A stretch of 64,000 nucleotides of DNA. Origin: Hymenopellis radicata (Eukaryota; Basidiomycota; Agaricomycetes; Agaricales; Physalacriaceae). This document shows, in pieces, positions 23,922-34,765 of the stretch (positions are counted from its first letter, which is position 1; each line of letters starts with the position of its first letter). The stretch is from contig JADNRX010000264.1 in NCBI GenBank assembly GCA_015501595.1, positions 1 to 64,000 on the forward strand, in the 5' to 3' direction. The notes beneath the pieces were generated by a model. It did no database searches and was not told the DNA's origin. It saw nothing but the letters and a program-made list of their open reading frames with translations. A program made the position numbers and the translations under genes.

Positions 23922-26130
23922 ATGGCAACGCTCAAATACTTCAGGTGCCTTTTCCTTCCTGCGTCGACAAAGATGCCGCCTCTTACCAGTCCAAACCGTG
24001 TCCAGCGCAATGCCACGTTCTCCCATAAAGGATTCAGCGTCCCCGATCCGTGAGTGGTCGAAAAATAGTCGCCGAGCGTGCCACTGACCCCCGTGCCTGC
24101 CAGGTTTGCGCCGAGACAAAATCCTGGGCACTCGTTCTTCAGTGCACTCCTCGCGACCGCGTTATTCCGATGCTGGCATATCATAATCTTGTTTTCTGCT
24201 TGGGGGACACTTATCAGCGTGCTTAACCATCACGGTCACAAGCTAACATTCCAGCCAACACTTTTGACGGTGTACGTACAGCTACTTAGTTTATGATCCG
24301 GCCCAGCTAACAACATATCCTCCGCCAGTATTGGTACCGTGCTCGGTTTCGTCATTTCCTATCGGACAACGTCGTCCTTCGAGAGGTACAACGAAGGCAG
24401 ACGCCTGTGGTCGCAGATCATACTAGCGAGCCGGACCTTTGCTCGCACAACTTGGTTCCATGTACAGGGTACGCGCCACATATCTCTTTCGCCCTGTAAC
24501 TGATGCATGATATCACACAGATCCGGCTGCTACGGAGCAGGAGTCTGCTCAAGTCCTCAAGGCACGCTACATGATAGAGAAGAAGACGGTGATCAACTTG
24601 CTCGAGGCATATGCCGTCGCAATTAAGCACTACCTTCGTGGCGAAGACGGAATCTATTACCAAGATCTCTACTATCTCGTGAAATTCCTGCCGGCGTACG
24701 CGCTGCCCGCTGGTGTGCCCTCCCAGCCTGACCTCACGGGCATGGGCGACAGCCACTCCTTCACCCACCCCGATTCTCCCGAGCCCAAAATGTCCGAGAA
24801 TGGAGATCGCCTTGCCTCCGGAGGCTCGTTTCTGAACCAGCGCACCTCGGTATCTTCCACCGCGACGCAACAACTGCCGCTCCCCGTGACGACCCCGGTT
24901 TCGCGCAAGCCCGTATTCCTCGAGCCGTGGAAAAAGTCGTCGGAAAGCGGCCGTGGCAAGGTCATTCTGCCCAAGGACGACGAGACGTACCTGATGCCGG
25001 CGAGCATGCCGCCCAAGTACCACCTCTTTGATCTCTTCCCGTTCTCGCTGTTCATCAAGTGCTATACCAAGCGCGGACGGGAGATCAAAGGCAAAAAGGC
25101 GGCACGGCTGAGGGCCAAGATGAGGAACCAGGCGATCTCGCACAATTTGCCTTTGGAGATTTCGTTGTATCTCGTAAGTAACCCAGTCGTGATGGCCTTG
25201 GTTGCTGACACCATTTGTGACCAGAGTTCCTACATCTCGGCGTTGCAGGCCAGGAAGGCTGCGGACGTGCCAACGACAAGTGAATTGACTTTTTTTGTCC
25301 TGCATGGGGCGGAATGGCTCATTGTCCGCATTTTCTAGATACGCTGTTACTCGCTCTGAATCAGCTGGTTGATAGTTTGACTGGATTGGAACGTATTCTA
25401 ACGACGCCTATCCCATTCTCGTGAGTTGACCGTGCCGGCCGTCGTTTTATGTCCTGTTTATCTGGTCTCCAGGTACTCTATTCACTTGTGGGCGGTCTGC
25501 ATCTTGTATAACCTCTGCCTCGTGAGTTGCTTATCATCCCTTGTTACCTGTACTGAAACGTCGGATGTAGCCATTCCAGATCTGGAGTGCTCTAGGATGG
25601 ATCACCATCCCGGCGAGTTCTCTCTTGGTGGGTCCTATAGCTGCAGCTGGGCGTCTACTAAGCGTCGCGATTCAGAGTTTCATTTTCTTCGGATTCCTGG
25701 TCGCTGGAGAGGAAATTGAGAGTACGTGTGGCGTTCGCTTCCTCGACAATTGCTGATGTCTTCTTGGTGGTACTTAGATCCGTTTGGTTATGACAAGAAC
25801 GATCTCGTGAGCTTCTTACTCGGTGGCGTCCGCGACGCAGCTCACCATTTGCTATTTTCATCGCAGAACATGGATCACTTCACTTCAAACATCATAAGTA
25901 CGCGGTGATTTCCGTGTCGCCTGTGGCGTTGTATTGACGAGTGTTATTCCTTAGGGAACGAACTCCGAGCCATCACGTCGACGGCCCCACCTGATCCTGC
26001 TCGATGGGCGTTTGCACAGGAGAACGACCTTCTGTTCGCGGGGAATTATGCGAATGATGAGCGTGTCACCCCGGAGGAATGGATGAAGCGGGGCTACGGA
26101 AGTATGCAGGTGGCCGCCAGCTTGATGTAG
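23922..26130 (+). CDS. Bestrophin-like anion channel (UPF0187 family)
   Basis: Eleven exons give about 550 residues. Conserved parts in order: a first membrane segment (SAWGTLISVLNHHGHKLTFQ), then VIGTVLGFVISYRTTSSFER followed by YNEGRRLW, the family signature; a long cytosolic region holding a Ser/Pro-rich insertion (about residues 180-260) unlike bacterial members; then LPLEISLYL, a second membrane region (YSIHLWAVCILYNLC and IWSALGWITIPASSLLVGPI), and the FGFLVAGEEIENPFGYDKND signature near the C-terminus. Bestrophins are pentameric chloride or anion channels; in fungi the location is not settled. The start (23922) is the first ATG in the frame leading to GFSVPDP; ATG 23973 is the alternative. 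Ten short introns all restore the frame. Confidence 0.85.
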
Positions 26131-26643
26131 GAGGACCTTCTTTAAAATATTTTTGGCTAGATACAAGTATGGTCTCCAGCATCTGGACTGGATTTATGAT
26201 TTCCACATGCACACTCACTCGCACTCATTGGACTTTCTCTTGCATATATTACACATACATACACACTTAGATCAGCCATTGTGCATTTTTTTGTCTCTGT
26301 TTATTAATCGGTACTTAATCGCATTGTTTGTGTTTTTCCTTGCGGTTCAGCGTTAGAAGAAGAATGACACACGTTGCGGAGCACCAAAGCCGTTGACGGT
26401 TTGAACGCCACTTGCGAATCTCGCGCCTCAGGACAATGGTGGGTTTCGAGCACTGGCCCTGAGCATGAGCGCTTAGTACTTTGAGTCACCGGCGATCCGA
26501 TGGCAAACGCGACTTGTTCACCAACCACGACGTCGTTTGAGCTCGTTTTACCTCTCCGTCGCTTGATTTTGTACCCAAACCCTGGAAATACTATTGATTT
26601 ATATTTCCATCTCTTTGTGAACTGTTTAAATCCCCGGAACACG
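26131..26643. other. 3' flank and intergenic
   Basis: A/T-rich sequence after the channel gene, with a short CACACT/CATACA repeat near 26205-26272. No gene seen. Confidence 0.4.
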
Positions 26644-27220
26644 TCAATTATCATCACCATCCTCCATCTCCTCATCTTCTGTTTCATGCCAGTCCTCTAC
26701 CAACATTTCTACGTCCTCCGGCTCACTTGCCAGCTCATCCTGGACATCCTCTCCACCAAACATCGCCTCTGCTTCCAGCATAGCTACCTCCGCTTCACAG
26801 ACGAGCTGCACATGCACCGTGAATGAGCATCCTGCTTTTGAGTCAAGAGTTTAAGGTGTGATTTCAACGGGATGGTGATTTTATCCTTCCACAAGCGTCT
26901 CAGCTTCTCCATCTGGTCGTCAAGGAGCTTGCACGTCATGCCTTTAACTCGGATTTGGCTGATCGACGTTGCTGCAATTCGATTCGTAACATCCTGTGCT
27001 TTTCTTCTTCACAATCTTTTCCTTTGTGGCCTCTGCAAGATTTCGATCGAATTCAGCCTGCTCGTTCCTTTGTGCTTGCTCTACACCTGATGCTCCAAGT
27101 TCTCGAGCCCGAGCTATTGCATATTTGTGATCCTCTGCGCGGAAGAAGGCATCAACGAACTGCTGGGTATGATTTCGCGTGAACGCAGCGATGGCGTTGT
27201 GCTGCTGAAGCGTCGATGAT
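26644..27220 (-). pseudogene. Degenerate coding sequence with acidic C-terminus
   Basis: On the minus strand a frame reads FTRNHTQQFVDAFFRAEDHK and on to a lysine-rich helix (ATKEKIVKKK). It then has to shift by one base near 26993 to continue as IAATSISQIRVKGMTCKLLD. A later part ends in a strongly acidic tail (EDVEMLVEDWHETEDEEMED) and a stop at 26644-26646. No ATG with a proper upstream context was found. The style (coiled, charged, acidic end) is that of proteins carried by fungal DNA transposons, but I cannot name the family. Confidence 0.4.
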
Positions 27221-27379
27221 GGATGTATGTGTGTGAAGACGATGTAGGAACCGAGTGCGCCTTCGTTCCTATCATTTGTCGCGGGTTAAACCCATGTCGC
27301 TGGCGCCGCTTATTGCAACACGAGCAGCCAACGTCCAGACCAGCCACAACCATACCCTCGCTCCATATCAAAAATCATG

Positions 27380-27552
27380 GCCTCGCTACACAAGCAGCAG
27401 AGGTCCAAATCATATGCGTTGTCCCCGCTGCACGAGCAATGGTCCAACCCGTTGTACGAGCAGTCGAGGTCGAAGCACAAAATCCCTCGCTACACGAGCA
27501 GCTGAGGTCCAAACACATAATCCCTCGCTACACGAGCAGCCGAGGTCCTGTT
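27380..27552 (+). repeat. Degenerate tandem repeat, unit about 35-37 bp
   Basis: Four to five copies of a unit with the core ctcgctacacgagcagc followed by gaggtccaaa occur in a row, the last two almost identical and the earlier ones more diverged. Spacing is irregular and there are no unique spacers of constant length, so it is not a CRISPR array. Frames through it read as repeated RYTSSRG-type peptides, a by-product of the repeat. Confidence 0.7.
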
Positions 27553-27682
27553 TATGACGGGATGGTGTCAAAGTTTAGAGGTCTTCCTGATGGGCTTTCT
27601 GAGAATTTGCCCTTCGGAAGTGAATGTTAGATATGATAGTCTGACTATATTTATGTCCAACAAGGACACCAAAATGGAGTGC

Positions 27683-27930
27683 TATCTTCCTTGTATCCCT
27701 AGACTCCACTGCCATACGGTAGCTGACAGCTGTCCTGAGCACATCTACGCCATGTTCCGCTGTATAACTGTTCCGACTCTACCATGACCTTTCCGGCTTT
27801 CCTTCTTGAAGCCGCGAATCAATTTGAGGTGGGTCACGTCTAAGTACCCTCTTCATGATAGGTGGAATGGAAATCGTGATACAACGTAAGTGTGGAGCCT
27901 CAGGCCTTGAGCGTGTTGTTGAATCTCTAG
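27683..27930 (+). repeat. Inverted repeat arm, left of TRS33
   Basis: About 245 bp that recur in inverse orientation at 30072-30318, at about 90% identity by eye. Shared landmarks are ccctagactccactgcc, the block from ctctaccatgacctttcc to cttcttgaagcc, and cgtaagtgtggagcctcagg. Small indels (for example 11 bp near 27828) separate the arms. Both arms contain an ATG followed by Thr-Phe-Pro-Ala-Phe-Leu-Leu-Glu-Ala, so the arms may be the 5' end of an unknown gene. Confidence 0.75.
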
Positions 27931-28219
27931 ATTAACTTTCGATTCGCATCAAGTGTCAGGCTCGCGGGTTCTCATATACGACAGGAGGTAGTACCTCTCT
28001 GAGGAAACCAGAAAGGTATCTAACTGTTCGGGAGGACGCGACTATTCGGCTCATCGGGAAGCTGGAACCGTCGAATGGATACCTAATATTTCTTATACAA
28101 TGCGTAGTAGATATTGAATCATATTATTCCCGTCTTCGTATGAAGCTGCAGAACTATAATATTGCAGTGTGGCGCCAAATGTCCCTAATAGGCAAGTCCA
28201 GCGTTTCCCTCTTACCATC

Positions 28220-29180
28220 ATGTCGGCGCGCAACTCTGTCAGCACAGCGCCCTCCAAAGTCGCTTCATCTCTCGTACCGCCCGCTCTGGCGATGCTAGCG
28301 GAACCGCCATCCCACATGGTGGACGGGGCGATGATGGACTACTTCATGATCGAGGCAGTCAATGCGCTACGAGAATCGTCGGCCGTGGCCACGGCGCGCG
28401 CTAAGAAGATCGAGCAGGAGATGGTGGAGAGTGGACTGATACCTCCGCCACTGCCACCTGCACCGCCGATGAAGGACAACCCGAGGGACTCAACGACGAG
28501 TTTGACGTCTGGATCGAGACGGAATGTTGGGCCGGAGGATGAGGCGGAGGAGGCTTTAAGGACGCGTCTAGAGGCAATTGGTGTGCATATTGGAGGGAGC
28601 TTTAGTGAACGGTGTGTTGACTGCGCTTTGTTGTTGGTGTGCGGTGGTGCTCATGCGTGTAGTAGACTGTGCTCGGACAAACCGCTCTTTTCGGAAACGT
28701 TGGAGGCTGTCAAGTTTATTTGTAAAGATATCTGGTCTGCATGTTGGGATAAGCAGGTTGATAACCTGCGGACGAATCATCGAGTATGTTTAACCATTCT
28801 TCATTCTGAAGGGACTGTTATTCATTGTAATATTGCAGGGAGTCTATGTGCTGCAAGATAACTCCTTTAAACCTATATCTCGTTTGTCATCTTGGAAAGG
28901 ACGAGCTGACGCTGTCCAGAAAGCTAGAACGGTTCGTCTTTATTTACTTCCTCCCCGCTTCTGCTTTTCATATACGTCGATGCGTAGTACGTCGCTCTAC
29001 CCGCCGGTATCATCAAAGGCGCACTGTCGCGTCTCGGATACAATGGGACTGTTACACCTGAAATCACGTCGCTACCTCAATGTTAGTCGTCCGTTACTAT
29101 TCAGGCTCGAAAGTGAAACTTACATCTCTATCTTGTCAGGTACTTTCCAGGTCAAACTTCCGAAAGAGCACAAGGCATGA
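28220..29180 (+). CDS. TRS33: TRAPP complex subunit Trs33 / TRAPPC6
   Basis: Five exons (28220-28611, 28663-28783, 28839-28931, 28988-29081, 29140-29180) give 246 residues. After a Ser/Ala-rich N-terminus of about 30 residues come MMDYFMIEAVNALRESSAVA, an acidic linker, LRTRLEAIGVHIGGSFSER, then FICKDIWSACWDKQVDNLRT, GVYVLQDNSFKPISRLSSW, YVALPAGIIKGALSRLGY and CTFQVKLPKEHKA. This is the Bet3-family fold as found in Trs33, a core subunit of the TRAPP tethering complexes that activate Rab GTPases (Ypt1, Ypt31/32) at the ER-Golgi and Golgi. The start is the first ATG; the frame is open further upstream but without another ATG. The gene sits between the two arms of an inverted repeat. Confidence 0.9.
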
Positions 29181-29561
29181 AACTGTATAATGTTCGTCTA
29201 CACGCGATTGCGCGCTCGGGTCTTGGGGTCGCGAAGGATTGTATATGTTCTCGGCGTCAGATTGGCGTTGGTGGCCACGAAGCCCGTCCGGCCCCTCCGC
29301 GGCCGTTGGCGTATCCGAGTATGATAGGAACTTCGGATGCAGGGAGCACTATCAATTGGGCGAATTGCGTTGTCGAAGCTTGTCAAAGTGCGCTAAAGAT
29401 AGTCTGTTTTTGGTTGTGGGCCCGATGTAGATAATGGGCATTCGGTGTTTGCCGGGTCACGTGTCACCGAAATCGACGCGTAACTTAGCGTAGCCCAAAC
29501 AATTTACGCGCAACGTTGCGTTTCCTGGCCTCCTGGGAGCCTCTCAAGTTATCAGATTCAA
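29181..29561. other. 3' flank, partly a dispersed repeat
   Basis: 29180-29400 is related to 23081-23260. 29455-29530 is CG-rich with repeated short motifs (acgcgtaac, acgcgcaacg). No gene. Confidence 0.4.
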
Positions 29562-29810
29562 GGTCTGCTCTTTGGAAAGGGATAAAGTTGTGCGGGAGAT
29601 TCTCCAGCCTCTGTTTCCCTCCAAACCGCACAACTATCAGATTGCTGGAGTATCTAAGCTCTTATACAGCTGGAACCTGATTGTGGTGGCCCCAAGAAGC
29701 TTTGGCAAAGATGTAAAAGACATGAGCACATATGTACTGAACGAACGAAATCGATGTTGTTGGCAGAGACGCTGAGGTGGCTGTGCCCTGCTGTTCCCAA
29801 TGCGAATTTC
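29562..29810 (+). pseudogene. RecQ-like helicase fragment
   Basis: The plus strand reads DKVVREILQPLFPSKPHNYQ, then IAGVSKLLYSWNLIVVAPRS and FGKD before it degenerates. This resembles the start of the RecQ/DEAD helicase domain of the many Agaricomycete repeat-borne helicases: a PHxYQLxGVxxLL Q-motif region followed by Walker A (TPTGSGKT). Walker A is ruined here (APRSFGKD), and stops follow at about 29773. It is a short relic, with no start codon or later motifs. Confidence 0.5.
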
Positions 29811-30071
29811 CTTTTTCGTTCTTCCTTATTAGGACGAAGGTCCATCACCTACATGTCACGCGCGACTGAAATCAGACTAATATAAACGGAACTTGTTGCG
29901 GCTTTCTATTAGGCTGACTACGGGAGACTACGCTAAAGATGGGTTGTCGTAGAGATCCTTCCTCGATCATTATCCTTCCTCGTCAATTAATGATCGAGCT
30001 GTAGTGCCACAATGCGAGAGTTAGACCGCCTCCAGAAGAGGCCCGTTGTTTTCACACCGAACACCATCAGA

Positions 30072-30318
30072 AAGACCTCTGGCGCTGAAGGCCTGAGGCT
30101 CCACACTTACGTTGTATCACGATTTCCATTCCATCTATCATGAAGAGGGTAGACGTGACCCACCTCGTCTGAATAGGTCAAATTGATTTGTGGCTTCAAG
30201 AAGGAAAGCCGGAAAGGTCATGGTAGAGTCGGAACAGCTATACAGCGGAACATGCTCAAGCTGTCAGCTACCGTACGGCAGTGGAGTCTAGGGATACAAG
30301 TAAGATAGCGCACCTCGA
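30072..30318 (-). repeat. Inverted repeat arm, right of TRS33
   Basis: Reverse complement of 27683-27930. About 2.1 kb, containing TRS33 and the helicase fragment, lies between the arms. Confidence 0.75.
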
Positions 30319-30419
30319 TCCAGAGAAAAACTTCATCAATTTAGCGGGGCGTAGTTTCGTCCGAAAAACAATCACTATCAATTAGGAAAAGACTTGACGA
30401 GAAATTCTAGTAGCAGAAC

Positions 30420-32456
30420 TCAATCCAAAATCAAATACACCACTCGTGCCTTCGTCGTCGCCGCACTCCCCAGGACGTCAGAAATCGAGCGCGACAGGGA
30501 GAGTGACGTCCCACGCTGCTCCGGTACTTCGAATCGCGCCTTGCGCACCAGCTCCGCGTATTGCTGCGATGACCGACATTCGTTCCATAGAATCATGTTC
30601 AACGAAGACGTTTGCGGCACCTTGTCTGAAGAGAATGAGTGTTGTCAGTAATGGCTACATCGCGAATCCAACATCAACCTACAGGTTTGGCCCTTCAACG
30701 ACTGAGACGCCTTGCCGGCCAGCTTGACCACAACCTCCATGAGAGATGACGGGACGTTTACATGCAGCTAATAAAGGTACGGGTAAATATCAAGGAAAGC
30801 CAGAAGAATTGAGGGGAACAAGCCTTTTGGAGTCTCGCTTTCCAGTCAGCAAAACGACTTTCATCGATCACTTTAGCCTGTTCGATAGTCTCGTACGCGA
30901 AGTTGATCTGAAAGTCATCAGGTAAATGAAGTACAGACATGATACGCAACTTCGTACCTGGTATTCCTTGAAGGAATCGCTGACGGCCTTCACGGCAGAT
31001 CTGACGGCGTTGTCGACCTCGAGAGTTTTCAAGGCATCAACATTAGTCTTCAGACCGGCCGCCGCCTCAGAAAGCTTGGCCGCCGCCTGCAACGCAGTCT
31101 TGACAGACACAATCGCTCTTGATGCGTGTTAGGTGAGATGTCACACAAAGAGGATCGCATACCGTTGAAGGGGCTCTACGGCGGGTTGAGGAATCCTTTT
31201 CGCGCGCTCGGTAATGAGGATACGGCAGTACTCTATCAAGGCGAGGCACTGCAAATAGTAGGGAGGTCGTATCCGTGCGGGAAACTTCTTGAGCTCATGA
31301 AAGTTCAGGCTGTTTACGTTGCCCTGATGAGGTATATGATCAATAAAGAGAAATTTAAAGGTGATTCCCTCCACTTACCCCCTGAATAGTATCAATCAAC
31401 ATTGTCCACTGTACTTCTCGTTGGCTTTGCAGCACCCAGCGACTGGTGGTTTTATCGTCCAGGTGAGTTTCGAGTAGTGTCGAGAAACTAAAATAGACGC
31501 TCAGAACTATTGTTATTAGTCTTGAAAGTGCACCTACGCGGAGACTTTGGAAAGCACCTCGGACGAGCCCAAGCGAGCTTGGGTCTCTTGGTCCGATGTC
31601 TTTACCGTCACTTCCACAATACCCACCAAGACCAAGTTGAACGCCGCGACATGTTCAATTATGTCCTGGCGGAGAATGGTATCAGATACTCGTAGGTCTT
31701 AAAAAAATCACGGCTTACAGTTTCGTCGCTGGACGCCAGTTTCGACCGTATGGCGTCCAGCTTTCGGAACGTGGCTTGGAGGTGAGACCATCCACCAGGC
31801 GAAAATCTTGTCTCCCAACCCTTGGCGCTCGCGGAACACTGTAGAAGCAATTCATCCAAAAACGCGATATCGTCATGCAGCCTGAACGATGACAGATTGT
31901 CCCGATCTCCTTTGACAGTGAACGACTAACGATGAGATCAGCTGCTGAAATTTCTGGTGGCTGTGGCGCAGACCTTGAAATATTCGGCTTCGAAGAGACC
32001 TGTAAGAGTCTCGGTCGTGGTTTTTCTATTCCTCGTCCACAAGATTCCCGCCTCGATCCACTCGGAGATCAGTAACCCACCGCTGAGACTAGCAATGCAA
32101 CTAGTCTCCGAAATCTCGGAGAGCTCGAGCAGATACCTGAAGTATAGCCAAATCAGACGCCTGCGATGTACAGGGTATGGCAGGACCTACTTTTCGAGGG
32201 GGTTGATCATGACGGTGTAGGTATCAAAACTAGCCCAGCCATCCTCGGTGGAAGAGGCAGAGATGAGGGAATTTATCTTGTCGCAGAGATCCCGAGAGCG
32301 GGAGACGGCAGTACAGAGAGTGTGGGTGTTTCGGCGAGTACCAGACGAAGCCAAAGTGATAGACAAGTAGTCGATAAGGTCCTTGATCATGTCTGTTGCA
32401 GAGAACCGAGGTTCTTTGAGTGCACAGAGTTGCTCGTGAAGCGCAAGGGAAGCCAT
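30420..32456 (-). CDS. Unidentified helical protein, multi-exon
   Basis: A chain of minus-strand exons with GT-AG introns can be followed: MASLALHEQLCALKEPRFSA to the SASSTEDGWASFDTYTVMIN exon, then DDIAFLDELLLQCSASAKGW with SHLQATFRKLDAIRSKLASS, DIIEHVAAFNLVLVGIVEVT, THLDDKTTSRWVLQSQREVQ, TALQAAAKLSEAAAGLKTNV with DNAVRSAVKAVSDSFKEYQ, and a last exon DKVPQTSSLNMILWNECRSS to the stop at 30420. The protein is mainly alpha-helical with no obvious catalytic motif, signal peptide or membrane segment. I do not recognise it. The ATG at 32456 is the first in the first clear exon, but a coiled-coil-like reading upstream (LSQTLKRQVEQLQ) suggests the true 5' end could be near 32790. Some joins remain uncertain, so decay cannot be excluded. 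Confidence 0.5.
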
Positions 32457-33205
32457 TGTGAGGACGCTCGGCGGTAGTCTGCAGCTGCTCGACCTGGCGT
32501 TTAAGAGTTTGGGAGAGCGCGCCTCATGGTTCTATCGCGCCGAAACCTCTTCCTGAATACGTAGACACGATGGAGAACGGAACTCGGAAAGCTGTTAGCA
32601 GTAACTTTGAATGAAAGGTGAAACCATTATGCCATTGGAAGAAGGAACGCAGAACAGCCTCGAACACCGTACAGTAAAGCTGCGGGTTCATATCTGATGT
32701 GATTTTCATGATGTGGTTGTGATGTGGAGCGTATACTGAACTTGCTGAGCTTGGGACATTGTCGTGGAGCGCTGTCAAGTTTGTTCTGCCTCGCAAAATA
32801 ACACTGCACAACAGGGATCATTTGCCGGCCTGCCACTCAACTGCCACTTGCGTCCGCCGTCAACCAAGCGTTAACACGCTGAAGCCTTCCTGCTAGGAAC
32901 GTCCTATACCAACGTACCATGCCAGCCTCCGCGTCATCGTTTCATAACCCTCTCACCAAGCAGCGAACACGCGGTTTCATTCAAAGTGGATATTAAACTT
33001 AACTCTGTTTAGCACATTGTCGTCCTCTCTCTCTCATGGACTGGTCTGGACTCGCCCCGTTGCCACCCACATCCCGAATATCATACCGATTGCCATGATT
33101 GTAGGAGCCTTCGTGAACAGGCAATATCTAAGTTTATCCTCACAGACAACGAGGTCGGGATGCATCTCTTGTCGATTTAGGTCGTGCCCGTGCTTTCTAA
33201 ACGCG
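32457..33205. other. Intergenic, possible 5' exons of the helical gene
   Basis: Possible short 5' exon at 32765-32780 (MSQAQQ, minus) for the gene to the left. Plus-strand sequence 33000-33200 has only short frames. The homology to the two-part gene family starts abruptly at about 33206. Confidence 0.3.
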
Positions 33206-34429
33206 ATCCATTCAGGCGGCCGTCCGACAGTATCCTTGAGAGGCTAAAATATACTCCCCGCGATGTTCAAGGCTCCCAAGATCTCGTCTTAATCGTTCCC
33301 AAAAACGAGGATGGTGAATTGGACATTAAGGATATTTCCGGGCCAAGTGAGTGAATTTCTCTTTCCTCGTTGTCTCATTATTAACGATGATCGACAGCAC
33401 CGACAGTGTTTTCCGACTCTACAGTGGAAGCAGTTGTCAACTTCACAATAGGTGATGATCTTGACCTCAGCGGGTGCAAAATTGTCTTCCCCGACGATCC
33501 AGACGCCGAGGACTTGGACGTCTCGATGTATGGCGGATATAACAAGTTCTACATCTTCTTGTACGCTTACCGCATCCTCATTGGCCGCTTTCCGGAGCTC
33601 GAACCTCACATGATATACGCAACGCCGCAAGCTCCGAGTGCCGCTGGCACAAGGATGAGGAGTATAGTAACATCGCGGACCAGTACGCCTGGTTCTGGCA
33701 AGTTGCGGACGTCGTCGAGGCAGATGGAAGAGCCTGGACGCTGGATATGACGACAATCTTGGAAAGTGGGAGTTACTTCTGGCTCAAGTTGCTAAGTGCG
33801 GAAGGCAAGAGTGAGGATGAGATCATACGCGACGCGTGGTTCGGAAAAGGAAGGCTATATCACTTTGCACGCGCGGACGAGTAAGCTCACCTTCTTTTAC
33901 CCAATGGCTTTACTGATCGGTGAACTGGTAGTTTTCCAAAATCAGAGCCATTCGCGTCATTCCCTGCTGGTCAGTCCGACACCTTGTTCTCCAAGCTGCC
34001 GTTCGACGTCCTCGACTATCTCTGCGACGCCTACCTTAGCATCGGGGAGGCCTCCTCTCTCCTTTGTCTCAACCGTTCCTTACGCGCCGCCCTCCTTCCC
34101 TTCATGAACACTTTCGCCCAGAACGCCATTGCGCGGCGTCATCCATATTGGTTACCCATCGTCGCGCCGTGTCTCAGAGGAGACGAAGAACAGCTCCATT
34201 GGGAGCAGATGTGGGAAGGACTGGGTGGGGAGGTTCCGTGGGGGCCGTACGCGAGGGAGTGCGGAAAGAGTCCGGACATGAGGAATCGGCAACGAATTTG
34301 GGGAATGGCGGACAGATTCAAGGACCAGATCAAAGCGCAGGGATGGTTGGATGGGAGGACGCATGCTAAGCTTAGCGCGTCTACGATCCAATATTCCGGT
34401 TTCACTCTATACGCAGGCGCCGCGTCGTA
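33206..34429 (+). pseudogene. Two-part F-box-like protein, truncated copy 2
   Basis: This is the plus-strand paralogue of the genes at 4957 and 53335. It lacks the start: homology begins inside the second exon, just before the cgtccgacagtatccttgag stretch. The acidic domain (MYGGYNKFYIFLYAYRILIG) is kept, but one base is missing near 33624 (aacgccgc against aacgctcgc), shifting the frame after HMIYAT. The F-box-like exon (SKLPFDVLDYLCDAYLS to GWLDGRTHA) is otherwise clean, except that the terminal stop has mutated so the frame runs on. It is in the opposite orientation to the other two copies. Confidence 0.75.
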
Positions 34430-34654
34430 GGATCAATCAAGGTTGTTCGATTCCACAGATCCTGAGTGGCGCGCGAACTGGACATCCGACAAGAGGAATA
34501 CCTGTCGCGGAGATAGTTGACGACGTCAAACGGCGGTTTCTAAACACGGTGCCAGACTGTGTATCCAGGTAAGACGGAAATAACTCTGAGTAGGTAGGTA
34601 GAAACGGCACCAGGTCCCAATCCGGAACGGCCAGCAGTACTGTAGGAAGAAGGA

Positions 34655-34765
34655 AGGCATCTTACTCGTCTGCGTGCGCAAGTTGGTCTAACTTCCCTTT
34701 TCGAACCACGCTGTCTTAAGTTGCCCTTCTCAGCTAGCAACTTCAGCCAGAACTGCAAGGGAAGC
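34655..34765 (-). pseudogene. Inverted remnant of the two-part gene family
   Basis: About 110 bp match, in the opposite direction to the neighbouring copy 2, the exon 3 end of the family (shared with 53826-53945: cttactcgtc, cgaaccacgc, agcaacttgagccagaa-like stretches). This makes a head-to-head fragment 230 bp from copy 2, evidence of repeated rearrangement at this site. Confidence 0.55.

Noticed and set aside
27380..27552. Short direct repeats that could suggest a CRISPR array
   Set aside because: Units are contiguous and degenerate with no constant-length unique spacers, and the DNA is fungal.
28169..28219. Upstream extension of TRS33 to 28169
   Set aside because: It would start with GTG, not ATG. 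Several other long frames also begin at GTG or TTG (for example 2519, 39324, 41079, 50166, 62493) and were moved to the first ATG.
29562..29810. Functional helicase gene
   Set aside because: Walker A is destroyed, stops follow, and the later helicase motifs are absent; kept only as a relic.
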